This document shows, piece by piece, positions 7,249 through 9,652 of a stretch of 9,652 nt of DNA. The stretch lies in NCBI GenBank assembly GCA_027037705.1, contig JALVYZ010000275.1, positions 1-9,652 of the forward strand. The letters are read 5' to 3'. The translations under genes and the position numbers were made by a program. Under the pieces are notes generated by a model, which made no database searches, was not told where the DNA came from, and saw only the letters and a program-made list of their open reading frames with translations. How positions within the stretch are numbered: the stretch's first letter is position 1; every line of letters begins with the position of its first letter. The DNA is from a bacterium. GTDB lineage: Bacteria > DYJV01 > JALVYZ01.

Positions 7249-7641
7249 ATGGTGGAGCCACTGGGTAGGTACTCGCCGAGGCTAGTAGCGAGCCTAGTAT
7301 GCAGGGAGGCCGGGGACCTCTGCATCGAGGAAGACGAGCTAGGAGAGGAGGAGCTCCTAGCCCTCGTGGGCATGGAGCTAGCGGTGATGGAGACCTATAG
7401 CTTCGTTGCCTCCGAGCTAGGCCTGGAAGCTATAAAGGAGTGCCTAGAGAGCGACGAGTGCCTAGACCAACTAGTAGACACTACTCGTGAGGCCGCCATG
7501 CTCTACGTCGAGAACAAGTACTTCTTCACCGTGAGCCTAGACGAGGTAAAAGAGGTAGCGGATTATTTACGCAGACACCTAGACGGCCACGACGGAGCAC
7601 CCCCGCACAAGAGACAAGAGATAGGAAAAGCCCTCACCTAG
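7249..7641 (+). CDS. Small acidic helix-rich protein, unknown
   Basis: I place the start at ATG 7249, giving 130 residues. GAGGGTG lies about 9 bases before it, and the upstream TATA box makes the in-frame GTG at 7159 too early. The stretch from about residue 22 to 75 is strongly acidic (DLCIEEDELGEEELLALVGMELAVMETY, ECLESDECLDQL) and should be mostly helical, followed by REAAMLYVENKYFF and a second helix ending YLRRHLDGH. The tail (GAPPHKRQEIGKALT) is basic and probably disordered. Four cysteines occur as two pairs, 18/25 and 65/71, which could be disulfides or metal ligands. I do not recognise the family. It is the last protein gene before the giant inverted repeat and is read in the same direction, so its product could be related to that locus, but nothing in the sequence proves this. 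Confidence 0.7.
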   Translation: MVEPLGRYSPRLVASLVCREAGDLCIEEDELGEEELLALVGMELAVMETYSFVASELGLEAIKECLESDECLDQLVDTTREAAMLYVENKYFFTVSLDEVKEVADYLRRHLDGHDGAPPHKRQEIGKALT

Positions 7642-7844
7642 CCCCGCGGAGAGCCAAGACAAGGAAACAAGGCTCCCCTCGAACCAGGCAACAACGCCGC
7701 GCCCCGAAGCCCCTCCGCACATAGCACTCCTTCTCCCACACCACCCCTACACAACTAGGACGCGTCACGTAGCAAGAAACCACGAGAGAATCCAGCACTC
7801 CTCATACCCCCTAACTCTTAAAGCACTATCAAAACAGTAGAAAG
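7642..7844. other. Intergenic stretch before the structured locus
   Basis: About 200 bases with no gene on either strand. It is rich in A and C on the plus strand (for example CACTCCTTCTCCC near 7725) and poor in G after about 7700. Because the inverted repeat reaches the window edge, part of this stretch could pair with sequence beyond 9652; I cannot test that. Its end carries the TATA-like element at 7815. Confidence 0.35.
7815..7824 (+). promoter_or_regulatory. Candidate TATA box for the giant structured RNA
   Basis: CTCTTAAAGC, followed by an AT-rich stretch to about 7843, is the only promoter-like element near the left edge of the structured locus. Its centre predicts transcription from about 7845, just before the first stem begins at 7861. 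The upstream purine (BRE) element is weak. Confidence 0.35.
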
Positions 7845-7860
7845 GAGGCCTAAAGGGGGA

Positions 7861-7988
7861 GCCCACCCCTAGCCACACAGCCCCTCTCCCAGGAGGAGCC
7901 ACCCTGCCTCCTGGGAGCAGGGAGCCCTGGACCCCGCCCCGGGGACCCCCTCTCGGGGAAGGAAGAGTCCCCGCGGGGAGGGGTGGGC
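7861..7988 (+). other. Left basal multi-hairpin domain
   Basis: A perfect 10-base stem (7861-7870 with 7979-7988) closes a domain. Inside it lie an 11-base perfect stem (7886-7896 with 7907-7917, loop AGCCACCCTG) and a smaller nested set of GGGG/CCCC stems (7941-7946 with 7967-7972; 7947-7950 with 7955-7958). It ends just before the long arms begin and looks like an independent fold at the 5' end of the RNA. Confidence 0.6.
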
Positions 7989-8001
7989 CCTGAGGATCCT
8001 C

Positions 8002-8747
8002 AAAGAGAGCCACGCACGGGGGTGATGCACCCAGAGAGACACGGCTCCGAGGAAACCGGGTTGGTCACAGGCCCTCGCTAGCCAGGAAGCACTAACCAGC
8101 GCCGAGAGCACCAGGAGAGCCCCGAGCCCAGGAGCCAAGAGAGGGCTCCACGGGGAGGGCAACAGGACCCGCCGCGGCAAGGAGGCCGAGCCGAGCCCAA
8201 GCCCACCAATCAACACCCACGATGCGCAGAGGCGGGGCCCAGCGAGCCCAGGGATTCCCCCGAGGACTCCGGGAAAGCACCCCCAGGGACCAGGGGCTAC
8301 GGTGGGCTGGCCAGGCCCTCCATGCCTCCCTGCGGCTAGGTGCTCCAGGGCGTCCCAAGGAGGCACCCGGGGACCCATCCCTGGCAGCCTCAGGGGACCG
8401 TGCTGGCCTACCCTCGAAGCCCAGGGACCATGCTGGCTGGCACAGCCCTGGCTCCAGGGGAGGAGCAACCCTTCGCCGGGGGGATAAGCGCCCTCGTGGC
8501 CCCGGTCAAGGGTCCCTGCCCCGAGGCGATTAAGGGCCCGGGCAGCCTCCGCTGCCTTAGAGGCCTAGGCATGGGCTCCGTGAAGCCTCTCGGTGCCGCC
8601 AGGAACCCCAGCAATAATACGATAACAATGTGCCACGGCTCCGTTGAGGAGAACCCTCCCGCGCTAGGCCCCGAAGCCAATTCCACCAGCACGCGGTTGC
8701 CGAAAGCCCCTGGCCCAAGGCGCCCCAGGGACCAAGCCCTCTAGGGA
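8002..8747 (+). repeat. Left arm of giant imperfect inverted repeat
   Basis: This arm is the reverse complement of 8805-9638 in order. The sum of paired coordinates drifts only from about 17640 at the base to 17552 at the apex, so the two arms are collinear with small insertions. The basal part is rich in A, C and G and poor in T: 8101-8160 has 15 A and 1 T. Confidence 0.9.
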
Positions 8748-8762
8748 CCCCGGGGCCTCCGC

Positions 8763-8781
8763 CGAGGCCGCATGAGCCTCG
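8763..8781 (+). other. Apical stem-loop of the giant repeat
   Basis: CGAGGC (8763-8768) pairs perfectly with GCCTCG (8776-8781) around the 7-base loop CGCATGA. It lies between the innermost paired arm segments (8737-8747 and 8805-8815) and so caps the whole rod. Confidence 0.55.
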
Positions 8782-8804
8782 GTGTATAGGAGAGCCCCCT
8801 TGGA

Positions 8805-9638
8805 TCCCTAGAGGGTGCCCCGGGAGGATTTGCCTCCCGGGGCCGGGTCCCTGGGAGCGTCGCTTCGGGCCGGGGGCCTTTTCGGCAACCGCATGAGGGG
8901 CTTGCGACACTTGTTCGCCTCTTGGCAGCAGTGCTTGGGAGGGGTTCTCCTCGACGGAGTAAGGTCTCCAGGGCCGCTAGGTCTCGGCCCAAGGGGTCTC
9001 TGGCGGCACCGAGAGGCTCTCCGGAGCTCTGCCCAGGCCGTATCGCGGAGGCTGTCGGGGCTCCGCGAAAGCCTTGGTGCATGGATCCTTGACCGGGGCC
9101 ACGGGGGCGCGCGTCTTCGACGAGGGGTTGCTCCGCTACCACCCCGTGGGCTGGGGCTGTGCCAGCTGGCTTAGGTGTCCCGGGGGCCTGAGAGGGTGCT
9201 GGCGCGCGTCCCTCTTGAGGCTGCTGGGGATGGTCATTGCTTCCCTGGGTGCCTCCTGGGGTGCCTTGGGGCTCTGGCCGCGGAGAGGCATAGGGGCCGC
9301 TGGCCCGCCGTAGCCTCTTGGCTCCCGGGGGTGTCTCTGGGGACTCGGGGGTTCCTAGGGCTTGCTGGGCCCTGCCCCTCTGCGCATCGTGGGAGGGGTG
9401 GGCTCCTAGGGCTGGCTTGGCCTCCTTGATGCGGCGGGCTCCTGCTCTAGGGGGCTCTCCCCGCGGGGCCCGGGGCTGTGTCCCTGGGCTCGGGGCTCTC
9501 CTGGTGTCTTCTTCGGCGCTGGGAACTGGGCTCCCTGGCCTAGTGGGGGCTCTGTGGCCGCCTGGTGTCTCCTCGGAGTGCGTGTCTCTCTGGGTGCCTG
9601 GGGGAGAACAAGGGTTCCCCGGGTGCGTGGCTCTCTTT
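8805..9638 (-). repeat. Right arm of giant imperfect inverted repeat
   Basis: This is the partner of the left arm. It is about 90 bases longer because of insertions such as the side hairpin at 8818-8842 and unpaired segments near 8893-8935 and 9598-9620. The basal part is T-rich and A-poor: 9421-9480 has 12 T and 2 A, mirroring the left arm. Confidence 0.9.
8818..8842 (+). other. Side hairpin in the right arm
   Basis: CCCCGGGAGG (8818-8827) pairs perfectly with CCTCCCGGGG (8833-8842) around ATTTG. The left arm has no counterpart, so it would project from the rod as a branch. Confidence 0.6.
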
Positions 9639-9652
9639 CCGGGCCCGGGGAA

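Larger units (their letters stand above)
7845..9652 (+). ncRNA. Putative giant rod-like structured RNA (right end beyond window)
   Basis: The stretch is very GC-rich and has no frame with normal protein character; long frames exist on both strands only because A+T-rich stops are rare. Nearly all of it folds on itself. A basal multi-hairpin domain (7861-7988) is followed by two arms of about 750 and 830 bases that pair in strict order around an apex near 8772. Perfect or near-perfect paired runs include 8002-8017/9623-9638, 8027-8042/9582-9597, 8110-8132/9483-9505 (23 pairs), 8216-8230/9379-9393, 8432-8454/9148-9170, 8488-8511/9087-9110, 8585-8602/9000-9017, 8693-8705/8880-8892 and 8737-8747/8805-8815. 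Differences between arms mostly give G-U pairs in the plus-strand transcript. In hyperthermophiles, high G+C marks structured RNA. It does not match the shape of RNase P RNA, SRP RNA, rRNA or tRNA as I know them. Orientation and transcription are inferred; a DNA-level palindrome is the alternative. Confidence 0.6.

Noticed and set aside
7991-8002. Perfect 12-base palindrome TGAGGATCCTCA as an operator
   Set aside because: It sits at the junction of the basal domain and the arms in a region full of inverted symmetry, so there is no separate evidence for a protein-binding site.
7765-9429. Many long open frames on both strands in the GC-rich region (for example 7869-8468 minus, 8340-8744 plus, 8741-9142 minus)
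   Set aside because: They are Gly/Pro/Arg/Ser-rich with no protein-like pattern, overlap on both strands, and use codons unlike the neighbouring genes. They are open because stop codons are rare in GC-rich DNA, and the region is explained by self-pairing.
7861-9652. CRISPR array
   Set aside because: No regularly spaced identical direct repeats. The repeated motifs are irregular and the dominant symmetry is one nested inverted repeat.
7861-9652. Rho-independent terminator cluster or ordinary transposon terminal repeats
   Set aside because: The arms are hundreds of bases long, fill the whole region, and enclose no transposase or other gene.

Overview
The window reads as chromosomal DNA of a hyperthermophilic crenarchaeon, most like the Desulfurococcales (Hyperthermus/Pyrodictium/Pyrolobus group). 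This is an inference. It rests on heavy use of CTA, ATA and AGG/AGA codons, frequent TTG and GTG starts, archaeal TATA boxes, a canonical GGAGGTG ribosome-binding site, and a PaREP1-family relic, a family typical of Thermoproteota.

Layout. Positions 1-200 hold the 3' end of an unrecognised gene. Positions 325-768 hold a PaREP1-type gene that starts with TTG and is broken by an in-frame TAG at codon 74; the frame stays open and family-like after the stop. Next come two long minus-strand paralogues (760-2697 and 3548-5452). Each has an N-terminal membrane anchor and a cysteine-containing, probably extracellular domain. They flank a plus-strand multi-pass membrane protein (2772-3539) that diverges from the first and converges on the second, so the three may form one cell-surface module. 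A minus-strand AIR-synthase/HypE-like protein (5506-6519) lies upstream of the second paralogue. A gene-poor stretch (6520-7248) contains only short relic-like frames. A small acidic, helix-rich unknown protein follows (7249-7641).

The most remarkable part is 7845 to the window end (9652). It is very GC-rich (about 73-77% G+C in two 60-base lines I counted, 8101-8160 and 9421-9480) and has no credible gene. It is one giant imperfect inverted repeat. About 750 bases of left arm (8002-8747) are the reverse complement, in unbroken order, of about 830 bases of right arm (8805-9638), around an apex near 8772. In the segments I aligned base by base, substitutions between the arms are almost all of the kind that gives G-U pairs in a plus-strand RNA and hardly ever the A/C kind. 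With a TATA-like element at 7815-7824, this suggests a rod-like structured RNA of about 1.8 kb or more, transcribed rightward. I do not recognise it as any known RNA. It probably continues beyond the window.

Functional links between the regions are weak. The protein genes suggest a surface-protein locus, and the RNA locus appears independent of it.
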